64,000 bases of DNA from [Flavobacterium] thermophilum (GCA_900450595.1 UGGS01000001.1:744001-808000); one strand, 5' to 3'; positions 1-8,535 are shown, counted from the first letter of the stretch. Numbers and translations are program-made. The notes: generated by a model from the sequence alone, not told the origin.

Positions 1-1
1 G

Positions 2-643
2 CAGCTTGAGGCAAAATATTGGAACGTCATCGAAGTGCGAAACGGACAAAAGGTCATTATGAACCCGGACAACATTTTGGTGCTTGTCAATAAAGAGCAG
101 TCGCTTCCGTCCGGTTACAAGCCGGCCGATTTGGTTGTGCCGCGCGTGCCGTTTTCGTTTGCCGACCCGAACGCAGAAAAGCGGCATATGCGGGCCGAGG
201 CGGCCGCCGCGCTCGAAGAAATGTTTGCCGCCGCCCGCCGCGATGGCATTGAGCTCGTCGCGGTGTCCGCTTACCGGTCGTATGAGCGGCAGAAGGCGAT
301 TTTTGCGGAGGAAGTGCGGCAAAAAGGGGAGGAAAAAGCCGTCCAGGCCGTCGCCCACCCGGGGCAAAGCGAACACCAGACGGGGCTTGCTGTTGACATT
401 AGCAGCCGGTCGGCCGGCTACCAGCTGACCGAGGCGTTCGGGACGACAAAAGAAGGGCAGTGGGTCGCCGCCCACGCGCATGAATACGGGTTTATCATCC
501 GCTATCCGAAAGGGAAGGAAGCGGTGACCGGCTATCAATATGAGCCGTGGCATCTTCGCTATGTCGGGCGGAAGGCCGCCGCCGTGATGAAAGAGCGCGG
601 CATGACAATGGAAGAATATTTTCAAGCGGTAAAAAAAGTGTGA
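2..643 (+). CDS. VanY/LdcB-type D-alanyl-D-alanine carboxypeptidase (5' partial)
   Basis: Zinc peptidase of the VanY family (M15B), which trims peptidoglycan stem peptides outside the membrane. The reading frame is open from base 2, so the N-terminus, with any signal peptide or lipobox, lies outside the window; a GTG at 35 is probably internal. Metal and catalytic motifs are clear: SEHQTGLAVD (the H..D pair) and EPWHLRY (the E-x-W-H box), preceded by the conserved SAYRSYERQ substrate segment. About 214 residues are visible, typical for the catalytic domain. It ends six bases before a small inverted-repeat element. Carboxypeptidase identity is sure; D,D versus L,D specificity is not. Confidence 0.9.
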   Translation, partial: QLEAKYWNVIEVRNGQKVIMNPDNILVLVNKEQSLPSGYKPADLVVPRVPFSFADPNAEKRHMRAEAAAALEEMFAAARRDGIELVAVSAYRSYERQKAIFAEEVRQKGEEKAVQAVAHPGQSEHQTGLAVDISSRSAGYQLTEAFGTTKEGQWVAAHAHEYGFIIRYPKGKEAVTGYQYEPWHLRYVGRKAAAVMKERGMTMEEYFQAVKKV

Positions 644-648
644 AGACA

Positions 649-800
649 GGGCTGGCCCAAAAGAGCGGTAATGCTTCTATCTGGCATAATATGAAAAAGT
701 AGACCACCACGAAAAACCCGGTAAAACCAAGGGTTTCAGAGGTGGTCTCTTTCCCATGCTTCGGTTGCATTTCATCAAAAAGGGGCTTTTGAGTCAGCCC
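649..800. mobile_element. Candidate 152-bp MITE
   Basis: The segment is bounded by imperfect 15-bp terminal inverted repeats: GGGCTGGCCCAAAAG at 649-663 and CTTTTGAGTCAGCCC at 786-800 (13 of 15 pair). Inside is a second palindrome, AGACCACC (701-708) against GGTGGTCT (741-748), with inner AAACCC/GGGTTT arms. It has no coding capacity. No convincing target duplication is visible. The tip CTGGCCCAAAAG recurs at 48376-48387. Non-autonomous transposon status is inferred from structure alone. Confidence 0.5.
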
Positions 801-808
801 CGTTTTCG
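781..808. terminator. Putative terminator between convergent genes
   Basis: GGGGCT (782-787) and AGCCCC (796-801) form a short hairpin followed by GTTTTCGTTT on the plus strand, with an A-rich run on the other side. It lies between the convergent carboxypeptidase and methyltransferase genes and overlaps the right end of the candidate MITE. Confidence 0.45.
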
Positions 809-821
809 TTTGTTGCAGCCC

Positions 822-1520
822 CTATGCCTCACACCAAAACACGCAGTAGCCGAGCCGGTCGCCAAATTGCGCCGTCAGCTGCTGATGCTTCTGCCACATG
901 CTCGCCATCTCCGGCGTCGTCGGGAAGGCGATGACGGCCGGCGTCCCTTCTCCCGCCGCCTCCGCCGCCGTTTTGTAAAAGAAATGACGGCAGCGGAATC
1001 CGCTTTGTTCAAGCGTTTTTTTCCATTCGGCGGGCGTCATCAGCCGCTTGAAGCCGTAGAACGCGGCGATCCGCTGCTGCTCGGCGGCGGTGAGCCGCTT
1101 ATGGCATGCTTCGATGCCGATGAACGTGCCTCCTTTCTTCAGCACGCGGCGGATTTCGGCAAGCGCAGCAGGCAGTGAAACAAAGGCGAGCACCGATTCG
1201 GAAAGGACAAGATCAAACGTGCCGGCGGGAAACGGCAGCGATTCGACCGAAGCCTGGTGCAGGCGAACCGGAACCGCCATGGCACCGAAACGCTGCTTCG
1301 CCTTGGCGATCATTTTGGGATGGAGATCGATGGCCGTCACGTCCGCGCCGTACTGTCTAGCGATATACGCCGCTGTCTGCCCTGTGCCGCAGCCGACGTC
1401 AAGCACGGCGGTTGAGCGGTCAATATTAAGTTTACGTAAGATTTGTTTTGTCAACTCAAAACCGCCGGGGTGGGCGCCGTCAATCCCCATGTCCGCCAAC
1501 CAGTCCAAATACGTCATCAT
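822..1520 (-). CDS. Class I SAM-dependent methyltransferase
   Basis: Cytosolic methyltransferase with a Rossmann fold. Motif I, LDVGCGTGQ, lies near residue 40, followed by the acidic AIDLHP motif II and the LSESVLAFVS segment; the C-terminal part matches UbiE/Methyltransf_11-type enzymes. The ATG at 1520 was preferred over a GTG at 1538 because AAGGAG (1532-1527) sits six bases upstream of the ATG and would be inside the longer protein. The substrate cannot be told from sequence. The gene stands alone and converges on the upstream carboxypeptidase. Confidence 0.85.
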   Translation of the reverse strand: MMTYLDWLADMGIDGAHPGGFELTKQILRKLNIDRSTAVLDVGCGTGQTAAYIARQYGADVTAIDLHPKMIAKAKQRFGAMAVPVRLHQASVESLPFPAGTFDLVLSESVLAFVSLPAALAEIRRVLKKGGTFIGIEACHKRLTAAEQQRIAAFYGFKRLMTPAEWKKTLEQSGFRCRHFFYKTAAEAAGEGTPAVIAFPTTPEMASMWQKHQQLTAQFGDRLGYCVFWCEA

Positions 1521-1692
1521 GGCATTCTCCTTTTTCACTCAGTTGGTTTATCATATGCCAGAGAGCCGTTTTTTGTCTTTGAGCAAAAAAATTGGCTTGT
1601 CCCTATACTCATGAAAAAAAGCAATTTTGTTGCTATAGACCCAACCGCTATCAAGCTGGTACACTGATACGTGCAAGAACGAGAACGCTAGG

Positions 1693-2571
1693 TTGGTGAA
1701 TGGAGTGGAACGGAAACAACGGGCGGAGGCTGGGGTGTTGTTAAGCCTCTTTATCTATCTTCTGCTGGCAGCCGGCAAGCTTTTGGCCGGGGCGGCAGCC
1801 GGATCGGACGGAGTGAAAGCGGACGGATGGAACAATTTGAGCGATGTGATGGCTTCCGTCGCTGTCTATATCGGCATGAAAATTGCCAAAAAACCGCGCG
1901 ACCGCAATCATCCGTACGGACATTCGCGGGCGGAGAACATTTCGTCGCTGTTGGCCGCCTTTTTCATGATGTCCATCGGTATTGATGTGATTACAGACGG
2001 CGCCCGCACGCTTCTTGGCGGCGGGAGGGAGGCCGCCCCCGATTGGCTGGCGGCAGCGGCCGCCCTTGCTTCAGCAGCAGTGATGTTCATCATCTATGTC
2101 ATCAATGTGCGGCTGGCGCGGCGGACGAACAGCATGGCGCTGGCGGCCGTAGCGAAAGACAACTTATCGGATGCACTCGTCAGCATTGGCGCCGCGCTTG
2201 GGATTGTCGGCGCGCATCTTGAGTGGGTATGGCTTGACCCGTTGGCGGCGCTCGTCATTGGTGCGCTCATTTGCAAGACGGCGTGGGAGGTGTTTATGGA
2301 AACGGCCCATGCGTTGACCGACGGGTTTGATGAAAGAAAGCTCGCCATTTACCGGCAAGAAATCGCTGCGGTCAGCGGGGTGCGCGATGTCGCGGACATT
2401 AAGGCGCGCATGCTCGGCAATGACGTTGTGCTCGAAGTAACCATCCGCGTCGATTCGCAGTTGACGGTAGTGAAAAGCCATGAAATTGCCGACGAGGTCG
2501 AGCGTTTAATGAAAAAACGGCATAACATCCGGGCGACGCACGTTCATGTGGAGCCGGAAGCGGTGCGCTGA
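1693..2571 (+). CDS. Cation diffusion facilitator family transporter
   Basis: Proton-coupled divalent cation exporter of the CDF family in the cytoplasmic membrane. It has the six-helix CDF domain with the metal-site motifs DGWNNLSD in helix II, HPYGHSRAE in the loop and DNLSDALVS in helix V, then a C-terminal cytosolic dimerisation domain ending in a His-containing THVHVEPE tail. Length is 292 residues, normal for the family. The start is uncertain: TTG 1693, GTG 1696 and GTG 1705 are all possible and no strong ribosome binding site decides. Metal specificity (Zn, Fe, Mn or Co) is not clear from motifs. Confidence 0.9.
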   Translation: MVNGVERKQRAEAGVLLSLFIYLLLAAGKLLAGAAAGSDGVKADGWNNLSDVMASVAVYIGMKIAKKPRDRNHPYGHSRAENISSLLAAFFMMSIGIDVITDGARTLLGGGREAAPDWLAAAAALASAAVMFIIYVINVRLARRTNSMALAAVAKDNLSDALVSIGAALGIVGAHLEWVWLDPLAALVIGALICKTAWEVFMETAHALTDGFDERKLAIYRQEIAAVSGVRDVADIKARMLGNDVVLEVTIRVDSQLTVVKSHEIADEVERLMKKRHNIRATHVHVEPEAVR

Positions 2572-2627
2572 GCGGAGGCCAAGCAAACGGGGGCGCGGCC
2601 GTCGCGCCCCAACCGCCTGCCGATCAA

Positions 2628-2653
2628 GAGGGAGGGATGGTCCTCCTTTTTTT
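2628..2653 (+). terminator. Rho-independent terminator after the CDF gene
   Basis: GGAGG (2631-2635) pairs with CCTCC (2642-2646), extended by AGAG/TTTT pairing, and is followed by seven T residues. An 8-bp GC hairpin (2590-2610) lies just upstream. Confidence 0.7.
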
Positions 2654-2852
2654 CGAATGCTGCCGTCCGATGGACGCTCCTGCTTTGTTAAGGCATCGTT
2701 CCATTCGGCGGACAAAAGCGGCTTTCGGCGGGCACGGGGCGGCGTTGCTGCGCCGATGTTCCGGCCGTTTTTTCGGCGGCCGGCGAGGAGTAGTTTTTCG
2801 GCAAACGGCAAACAATACGAATAAACGCATCAGTTAGAAAGGAGACTCGTGT

Positions 2853-3809
2853 ATGTCCATCCATCCGAACCCCCGCTTGCCGCTTGGCGGAATATACGAA
2901 CGGCATGCGCCGGCGGGCGGCCAGTCGTGCTGGTTTCATTTCACCGCCGCCGCCAAGCCGGATTTGGAACGGCTCCTCTCCTCGCTGTCGATTCATCCGC
3001 TCGCCCGAAAACGGCTTATAGGTGGAACAGACATTCCACTGGTCGATGAGTACGAAGGATTCCTTTTTGTATCGTTGTTTATCATCCGTCCGTCCGGCCG
3101 AACGGCGAACATTCGCCTGCTTGCCGCCGAGCGGCATATCATCAGTTATATGGATGAAGATGACCCGTTTATCGGCCATGTGAAAGAACGGCTGTTGGAT
3201 CATCGCGATCAGGCGCTGTACCCTGGATATGTTCTTTACCATTTCCTGGACTTAGCCGTCACTCGCTTTTTGCAGGTGATCGACCAAATCGCCGACCGCA
3301 TTCAGGCGCTTGAGCGGCAAGTGTTTGCGACGCCGTTCGCCAATGAAATCGGGCGTGAAATTTACCGGATGAAAACCCATCTTCATGAGCTGCGGCAAGT
3401 GGCCGAAGCGCAGGAAGAGGCGATCAAAACGATCCGCCATGCCGAGCTGCCGTACATCAACGCGGAAACGAATCCATACATCGATGAGGTGGCCTCCCGT
3501 TTCGCCCGCGTGCCCGCCGCGCTCGACGCGTTTAAGGAATCATTGTCCGCCATTTTTGATTTGCAACTGTCGCTCAAATCCGATCATATGAACGTCATTA
3601 TGAAAACGTTGACATTGGTGAGCGTCATATTTTTGCCGATGACGTTTATTGCCGGTGTCTACGGCATGAATTTTTCGTTTATGCCCGAGCTGAAATGGCG
3701 GTACGGGTATCCGTTCGCCCTGCTGCTGATGGCGACCGTCGCCGTCCTCATTGCCCTGTATTTTAAGCGCAAAGGTTGGTGGGGGGAGACTGGGACGAAA
3801 GAAAAATAG
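2853..3809 (+). CDS. corA: CorA-family magnesium/divalent cation transporter
   Basis: Pentameric Mg2+ (or Co2+) channel of the CorA superfamily. It has a long N-terminal cytosolic domain with a long helix (about residues 130-240), then two C-terminal membrane segments. The YGMNF signature that forms the selectivity loop follows the first membrane helix (near residue 270), and the C-terminus is basic (KRKGWW). Length is 318 residues, as expected. ATG 2853 is set by AAAGGAG eight bases upstream. I looked for an M-box Mg2+ riboswitch in the leader and did not find one. Confidence 0.92.
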   Translation: MSIHPNPRLPLGGIYERHAPAGGQSCWFHFTAAAKPDLERLLSSLSIHPLARKRLIGGTDIPLVDEYEGFLFVSLFIIRPSGRTANIRLLAAERHIISYMDEDDPFIGHVKERLLDHRDQALYPGYVLYHFLDLAVTRFLQVIDQIADRIQALERQVFATPFANEIGREIYRMKTHLHELRQVAEAQEEAIKTIRHAELPYINAETNPYIDEVASRFARVPAALDAFKESLSAIFDLQLSLKSDHMNVIMKTLTLVSVIFLPMTFIAGVYGMNFSFMPELKWRYGYPFALLLMATVAVLIALYFKRKGWWGETGTKEK

Positions 3810-3901
3810 GCGCCAGCTTGCAAAAATGGGCGTTGGCCCGGTCGTTTGGGCGGGCGGACGCATATGATGGTCCCGTCAACGGGATCAAGGAGGTGTCCGC
3901 C

Positions 3902-3991
3902 ATGAGCAGTTTGGTCAGCAGCGGTTATGCGCTCGTCATTGTTTTGTTCATTTTGTTGATTATTGTCGGTTGTGTATGTGTCGCCTGGTAG
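3902..3991 (+). CDS. YjcZ-type tiny membrane peptide, copy 1
   Basis: A 29-residue peptide with a short polar N-terminus and one hydrophobic helix ending in IIVGCVCVAW. The core ALVIVLFILLIIVG is the hallmark of the YjcZ/tiny-TM family of Bacillus, which is linked to spores. An excellent ribosome binding site (AAGGAGGTG, nine bases before ATG 3902) supports translation. It is the first of three such genes within 700 bp. Function is not established for the family. Confidence 0.8.
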   Translation: MSSLVSSGYALVIVLFILLIIVGCVCVAW

Positions 3992-4039
3992 GAAGCCGGA
4001 CGGAAAAGAAGGGGAAGACGGGTCAAACAGTGCGGCTAG

Positions 4040-4210
4040 TCGCCGACGATCAGCCTTCTCCTTGGCGTCTTTTTGTTCGGCGAGCCGTTTACGAAAGCGC
4101 ATTTTTATGCGTTTAGCTGCATCTGGGCGGCGCTTATTTTGTTTTCTGCTGTTCAAATCAAGCAGGCGTCAGGGCGAAAAAAATGGAAGCGAAGCTCGCT
4201 TAAAGCATAA
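4040..4210 (+). pseudogene. rarD: C-terminal remnant of RarD (EamA transporter)
   Basis: One frame encodes SPTISLLLGVFLFGEPFTK followed by a final membrane helix (FSCIWAALILFSAVQI) and a basic tail, closing with TAA at 4208-4210. This matches the last ~55 residues of RarD-type drug/metabolite transporters, which are near 300 residues. An in-frame TAG at 4037-4039 stands just before it and no N-terminal part precedes it; the sequence upstream is the first YjcZ gene. It is read as a deletion scar. A terminator follows directly. Confidence 0.75.
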
Positions 4211-4213
4211 AAG

Positions 4214-4243
4214 CGGTCCGAGAACGGGCCGTTTTTTTGTTTT
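4214..4243 (+). terminator. Rho-independent terminator
   Basis: CGGTCC (4214-4219) and GGGCCG (4226-4231) form a 6-bp hairpin with a six-base loop, followed by TTTTTTTGTTTTT. It is the original terminator of the lost rarD gene. Confidence 0.75.
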
Positions 4244-4334
4244 TACGGCAAATACCTATTTTTGCCGAAACACCTAACCATTTTCCTGGTTTGTGAATAG
4301 TCTACTAGTACAAAAACAAAGGAGGTGCTGGCAA

Positions 4335-4433
4335 ATGGGTGCAGCTTACGGCGGCGGATTTGCGTTAATCGTCGTTCTGTTCATCTTGTTAATTATTGTC
4401 GGATGCGCATGTATCGGTGGTTGGGTGTACTAA
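4335..4433 (+). CDS. YjcZ-type tiny membrane peptide, copy 2
   Basis: A 32-residue peptide: Gly-rich start (MGAAYGGGFA), then the family helix LIVVLFILLIIVG, and a CACIGGWVY tail. AAAGGAGGTG lies nine bases before ATG 4335. The helix is nearly identical to copies 1 and 3, so the three are recent paralogues. A YjcZ/sporulation-type membrane peptide is the likely identity. Confidence 0.85.
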   Translation: MGAAYGGGFALIVVLFILLIIVGCACIGGWVY

Positions 4434-4466
4434 CGAACCCTACTTGCTAGCAAGGAGGTGACGAAT

Positions 4467-4595
4467 ATGACATGCGGCTTTTATGGCGGCTGGGGCGGCT
4501 TTGGCTTCGGCTACCCGGGTTATGGCGGCTACGGTTTCGTGCTGATCGTCGTCTTGTTTATTTTGCTCATTATCGTCGGGGCGACATGGTGCTAG
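4467..4595 (+). CDS. yjcZ: YjcZ-type tiny membrane peptide, copy 3
   Basis: A 42-residue peptide. The first 23 residues are a Gly/Tyr/Phe-rich repeat (GGWGGFGFGYPGYGGYG), followed by the same VLIVVLFILLIIVG helix and a short ATWC end. This longer Gly/Tyr form is the classical YjcZ layout. AAGGAGGTG precedes ATG 4467 by seven bases. It lies 33 bp after copy 2 and is probably co-transcribed with it. Confidence 0.87.
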   Translation: MTCGFYGGWGGFGFGYPGYGGYGFVLIVVLFILLIIVGATWC

Positions 4596-4739
4596 ACGGA
4601 TAATGGGCGGCGCGGGGGAGGCGGCTTGAGAGCGGCTGTCCCCCGCCATTTTTGTGATGAAAGAGGCAGGAGGATGAGAGGGGCGGGGAGAAGTTATACA
4701 AAGAGAGGAAAAGTGAAAACGGTGTGGAGGGACAAAGAC

Positions 4740-5633
4740 ATGACTCATCTTCCAAAAGATCTTGTGGCGACGTTTTCGATCGTGGCGTTTGACCCGGCGA
4801 CCGGGGAGCTTGGCATCGCTGTTCAATCGAAATTTTTAGGCGTCGGCGCGGTCGTGCCGTGGGCGAAAGCGGGCGTCGGCGCCGTGGCGACGCAGTCATA
4901 TGCCAACACGTCATACGGCCCACGCGGCCTCGAATGGATGGAACAAGGGAAAACGGCGCAAGAAACGCTTGAGTTGCTCGTTGCCGATGACAGCGAGCGC
5001 GATTTGCGCCAGGTCGGCATCGTGGATGCGAAAGGACGGGCAGCAACGTTCACCGGAAAAAAATGTTACCCGTGGGCGGGCGGCATTACCGGACCGAACT
5101 ATGCAGCGCAAGGCAATATTTTAGCCGGGGAGGAAACGGTGCTGGCGATGGGAAGAACATTCGAGCAGGCCAAAGGGCCGCTCGCCGAGCGATTGCTAAA
5201 GGCGCTTCAAGCTGGTCAGGCGGCGGGGGGCGACCGCCGCGGGCAACAGTCGGCTGCCTTGCTCGTTGTGAAAGAAAGGGGCGGCTATGGCGGGTACAAT
5301 GACCGCTATATCGATTTGCGCGTTGACGACCACCCGCGGCCGATCGAGGAGCTCATTCGCCTGTATGAGCTGCGCCAGCTTTATTTTGAGAAACCGCGCC
5401 CCGAAAAAGTGGCAGCGATTGAAGGAACGGTAAAGGAAGAGGTGGCCGCCCACTTGATCCGGCTCGGCTACTTGCCGAAAGAGCGCGCCGCCGACAGCGA
5501 GGCGCTTCACGAAGCGCTGACAGCGTATATACATACAGAAAACTTTGAGGAACGCGAACTAGAAAAAGGGAAAATCGATCTTGACGTGCTCGCGTATATG
5601 AAACAGCAGCCGTCGCCGCAGGGGGAAAAATAA
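4740..5633 (+). CDS. DUF1028 family protein with C-terminal peptidoglycan-binding-like domain
   Basis: A 297-residue cytosolic protein. The N-terminal ~200 residues (TFSIVAFDPATGELGIAVQS, VPWAKAGVGAVATQ, GPRGLEWM) match DUF1028, an Ntn-hydrolase-like fold of unknown substrate. The C-terminal ~65 residues (EEVAAHLIRLGYL onward) resemble the small helical putative peptidoglycan-binding domain often fused to DUF1028. ATG 4740 is chosen because GGAGG ends nine bases upstream; a GTG at 4713 is possible but has a weaker site. The family is often found with amidohydrolases, but no such neighbour is present here. Confidence 0.85.
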   Translation: MTHLPKDLVATFSIVAFDPATGELGIAVQSKFLGVGAVVPWAKAGVGAVATQSYANTSYGPRGLEWMEQGKTAQETLELLVADDSERDLRQVGIVDAKGRAATFTGKKCYPWAGGITGPNYAAQGNILAGEETVLAMGRTFEQAKGPLAERLLKALQAGQAAGGDRRGQQSAALLVVKERGGYGGYNDRYIDLRVDDHPRPIEELIRLYELRQLYFEKPRPEKVAAIEGTVKEEVAAHLIRLGYLPKERAADSEALHEALTAYIHTENFEERELEKGKIDLDVLAYMKQQPSPQGEK

Positions 5634-5694
5634 AAAAATAAAAACGATCACTGCATGGTTGGTCGGGCGGATGAATGGCGTTGTATGAAAAGCG

Positions 5695-5726
5695 AAGGTG
5701 TCCCAAAAGGAGCGGGACACCTTTTC
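5695..5726. terminator. Bidirectional terminator
   Basis: GGTGTCCC (5697-5704) and GGGACACC (5714-5721) form an 8-bp hairpin with TTTT on the right and AA on the left. It separates the DUF1028 gene from the convergent MATE gene. Confidence 0.75.
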
Positions 5727-5806
5727 CTATGACTGCATATGCGCAAACAACGATTTATGCGGTGTTTCGGTTCAGGAAAAACAGCCCGTGTTTGGGCAGC
5801 GGCCGT

Positions 5807-7174
5807 TTAGGAGGCGAGCGGCGCACGCCCGCTGTCATGTCTGCGCCAAACGGCCCGCAGGCGAAAGCTGAGAAACAGCGCGCCCGTTGCCAATCCGGCG
5901 ATCAGGCCGATCCAATAGCCGAACGCCCCGGCGGCAGTCAGTAGAGCGAGCGCGCAGCCAAGCGGAAGCCCAACGCCCCAATAGGCGAGAAGAGCGGACC
6001 AAAAAACGGCGTTCACCTCTTTATAGCCCCGCAGCGCTCCTTGGATGGGAGCGGCGATGGCATCGGAAACTTGAAAGAAGATCGCATAGAGCAAAAATTT
6101 CCCCGTCAACGCCGCCACTGTCGGATCGTTTGTATACAGTCGAGCAACATCGCCGCGGAAGATGGAAAGAAACAATGCAGCGGCGGCAGCGACCGCCAAG
6201 GCGAGGGTGATGCCGATCAGGCAATATTGTTTGGCCGCTTCATAACGGTTGGCCCCAGCTTCAACGCCTACGGCGATCGTTAGCGCCATCGATAAGCTGA
6301 GCGGAATCATATACAACAAGGAAGCGAAGTTGAGGGCGCTTTGATGGGCAGCGACTGTTTCGGCGCCAAACCGGCCGACAAGCAGCGTCACCGCAGCGAA
6401 AATGCTCGTTTCAAAAAAGATGGCTGATCCGATCGGCACCCCGGTTTTCAGCAACTCTCTCCATGCGGCCCATGACGGACGGTAAAAACGGACGAGCACG
6501 CGATAGGGAGACAAACGGCGAAATTTCACCGCGGCAAAGGCAGCGGCCGCGAAGCAGTATGCGTACGTGATCGCTGTCGCATAGCCGGTGCCGATGCCGC
6601 CAAGGCGCGGAAACCCGCCATGCCCGTAAATCAACAGCCAGTTGAACAGCATATTGATCGGCAAGGCGGTGAGCGTAATCCACATCGTCACGTTCGTTTG
6701 CCCAAGTGCATCGATGAAATAGCGGAGCACAGAATAAAGAAACAGCGGGACGATCCCAAACGACAAGGCGCGTAAGTAATGAAAGGCGATATGCCGAACG
6801 TTTTCGTCCAAAGACATCTGTTTCAAGATCAACGGCACAGAAGCGGCGCCGATCAGGACAATGGCGGCAGCAAGCGCGACAGCCAAGTAGAGCGCCTGGG
6901 TGACGGCGCGGGCGATTGAGTCATGGCGTCCGGCGCCGAGATGATGCGAGACGATCGGGGACAAGGCGAGCAAAATGCCGCCGACGCCGGTCCACACCGG
7001 CACCCATAAGCTGGAGCCGATCGCGACGCCGGCAAGATCTTCGGCGCTCGCGTGGCCGGACATGGCAACATCGACAAAGTTCATGGCATATTGGCCCGTT
7101 TGCGAAACAAAAATGGGAAGAAACAAGGCGAACAGGCGCCGCCATTTGCCGTTGGGCGGAGCGGGCGTGGTCAT
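5807..7174 (-). CDS. MATE family multidrug efflux transporter
   Basis: Cation-coupled multidrug exporter of the MATE (NorM-like) family with 12 predicted membrane helices. The N-terminal FLPIFVSQTGQYAMNFVD segment and the repeated second half (LLKTGVPIGSAIFFETS) are family hallmarks. Length is 455 residues from ATG 7174, which has AAGGGGG seven bases upstream. A longer start at 7210 would bury that site in the protein. Its promoter region carries the half-site AGAACAATGT that is also in the alaX promoter (see 7207-7226). Confidence 0.9.
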   Translation of the reverse strand: MTTPAPPNGKWRRLFALFLPIFVSQTGQYAMNFVDVAMSGHASAEDLAGVAIGSSLWVPVWTGVGGILLALSPIVSHHLGAGRHDSIARAVTQALYLAVALAAAIVLIGAASVPLILKQMSLDENVRHIAFHYLRALSFGIVPLFLYSVLRYFIDALGQTNVTMWITLTALPINMLFNWLLIYGHGGFPRLGGIGTGYATAITYAYCFAAAAFAAVKFRRLSPYRVLVRFYRPSWAAWRELLKTGVPIGSAIFFETSIFAAVTLLVGRFGAETVAAHQSALNFASLLYMIPLSLSMALTIAVGVEAGANRYEAAKQYCLIGITLALAVAAAAALFLSIFRGDVARLYTNDPTVAALTGKFLLYAIFFQVSDAIAAPIQGALRGYKEVNAVFWSALLAYWGVGLPLGCALALLTAAGAFGYWIGLIAGLATGALFLSFRLRAVWRRHDSGRAPLAS

Positions 7175-7197
7175 AATCGTTCCCCCTTTTTCCATGA

Positions 7198-7226
7198 TAA
7201 AGTGACACATTGTTCTAAATCATCAA
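7198..7226 (-). promoter_or_regulatory. MATE promoter with AGAACA motif
   Basis: Read on the minus strand, TTGATG (7226-7221) is followed by ATTTAGAACAATGT (7220-7207) and a weak -10 (ACTTTA, 7203-7198) at 17-bp spacing. The ATTTAGAACA(A/T)TGT word is shared with the alaX promoter at 9955-9982. Confidence 0.4.
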
Positions 7227-7272
7227 CCTCATCGTTTCCGAAGCCGGGATGGCCTCCCTCTTCGGAAGCAAT

Positions 7273-8535
7273 TTACGACGAAAGAAACGGCGGTTGGCTG
7301 CAAAGCGGAAATTCGATCAAAAAACAAGTGCCGCGTGCATCGCTTTGCACTTTCATCGTCCCGCGATGCAGTTCGACGATTTTTTTCGATAACGACAGGC
7401 CGAGCCCAGTTCCCGTTTCCTTCGTTGAAAAAAACGGATCGAAAACATGGTCGATGACCGACGGCGGAATGCCGGGCCCATCGTCGCAGAAGCGAAGCTG
7501 GACGATATGGTTCACTTTCCGGCTGCTCACCGTGACATTCATCGTTTTGGCCACTTTGGCTTCCACAGCGTTGCGGAATAAGTTTAAAAACACTTGCAAA
7601 AGCTGGCGGCGGTCGCCGCTCATTTCGTAATCGTCCAGTTGTTCGTCGAGGTCAAAATGGACGTTCACACTGTGCAGCAACGCCTCGCTCTGCAGCAGAA
7701 CGCCGACATCGTCGCGCAAAAAACGGTGCAGCCGGAACGTTTCCATCTTCACGTCCGCCGGCTTGGCGATGTTTAAAAAGTCGGTGATGATGCCGTTTGC
7801 CCGGTCAAGCTCAGGAATGAGCAGGCGTTCGACGAGCGAGGCGATCCGGTCTGGCAGCTCGGTTTTGAGCAGCTGCAAATAGCCGCGCACCGTCGTCAGC
7901 GGATTGCGGATTTCATGGGCGATGCCGGCGGCGATGCGGCCGGCGACGGCGAGCTTTTCCGTTTCTTTCATCATATTGAGCGACTGAAACATACTGATGA
8001 CTCGTTTGATCGATCCGTCATCGTTGTAAATAAAACGGGTGTTAACGATGCCGTAAAATCGGTCGAGCACCTCGTGATTGTAGAGCGGCTCGCCTTTTTC
8101 AAGCGATTCGAGCGTTGCGATCAGCTCATCAGGCAGCTTCAGCAGCTCGCGAATATGTTTGCCGATGATGGCGTCGCGCTCGACGCCCGTGTCAATGGCC
8201 GCCTGCAAATTGCAAAGCGTGATGATCCCGTTGTCGTCGACAAAAACGATATGGTGCGGCACGAGATCGAGCAGCGGCGTCAAAAAGGCTTCCACTTTTT
8301 CAAACGGTACGTCGTGATACAAGTCAATATCCCACTGCCATTTGGCTTCCTTTTCAAGGGACGGTGGAATGGTGCGAAGGTGCGGCCGGACGTCGCCGCG
8401 CTTTTTTTCGATGGCGATTCCACTTTCGTAATCGGCAAAGGTGAACGGAAACGGAAGCGTTTCGATGAGCCGCTCATAAGCGCGCAGCTTTCGTTCGAGC
8501 TCTTCGATTTGCGATTGTACGAGTCGATCGTTCAT
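7273..8535 (-). CDS. Soluble PAS-domain sensor histidine kinase
   Basis: Cytosolic histidine kinase of the sporulation-kinase type, 420 residues, no membrane segment. An N-terminal coiled start is followed by a PAS domain (about 80-185; VPHHIVFVDDNGIITLCN), a HisKA dimerisation domain with phospho-acceptor His207 in AGIAHEIRNPLT, and an HATPase domain with N box (LFRNAVEAK), G1 (DDGPGIP) and G2 (TGLGLSLS). ATG 8535 has AAGGAG nine bases upstream. No response regulator is adjacent, as is usual for Spo0F-feeding orphan kinases. The link to sporulation is inferred from this architecture. Confidence 0.88.
   Translation of the reverse strand: MNDRLVQSQIEELERKLRAYERLIETLPFPFTFADYESGIAIEKKRGDVRPHLRTIPPSLEKEAKWQWDIDLYHDVPFEKVEAFLTPLLDLVPHHIVFVDDNGIITLCNLQAAIDTGVERDAIIGKHIRELLKLPDELIATLESLEKGEPLYNHEVLDRFYGIVNTRFIYNDDGSIKRVISMFQSLNMMKETEKLAVAGRIAAGIAHEIRNPLTTVRGYLQLLKTELPDRIASLVERLLIPELDRANGIITDFLNIAKPADVKMETFRLHRFLRDDVGVLLQSEALLHSVNVHFDLDEQLDDYEMSGDRRQLLQVFLNLFRNAVEAKVAKTMNVTVSSRKVNHIVQLRFCDDGPGIPPSVIDHVFDPFFSTKETGTGLGLSLSKKIVELHRGTMKVQSDARGTCFLIEFPLCSQPPFLSS

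Noticed and set aside
2..643. Start of the carboxypeptidase at GTG 35
   Set aside because: The frame is open to the window edge with protein-like sequence (QLEAKYWNVIEV), and no ribosome binding site precedes the GTG.
2654..2852. M-box magnesium riboswitch before corA
   Set aside because: Conserved M-box sequence elements are absent; only a GC-rich hairpin near 2761-2783 is seen.
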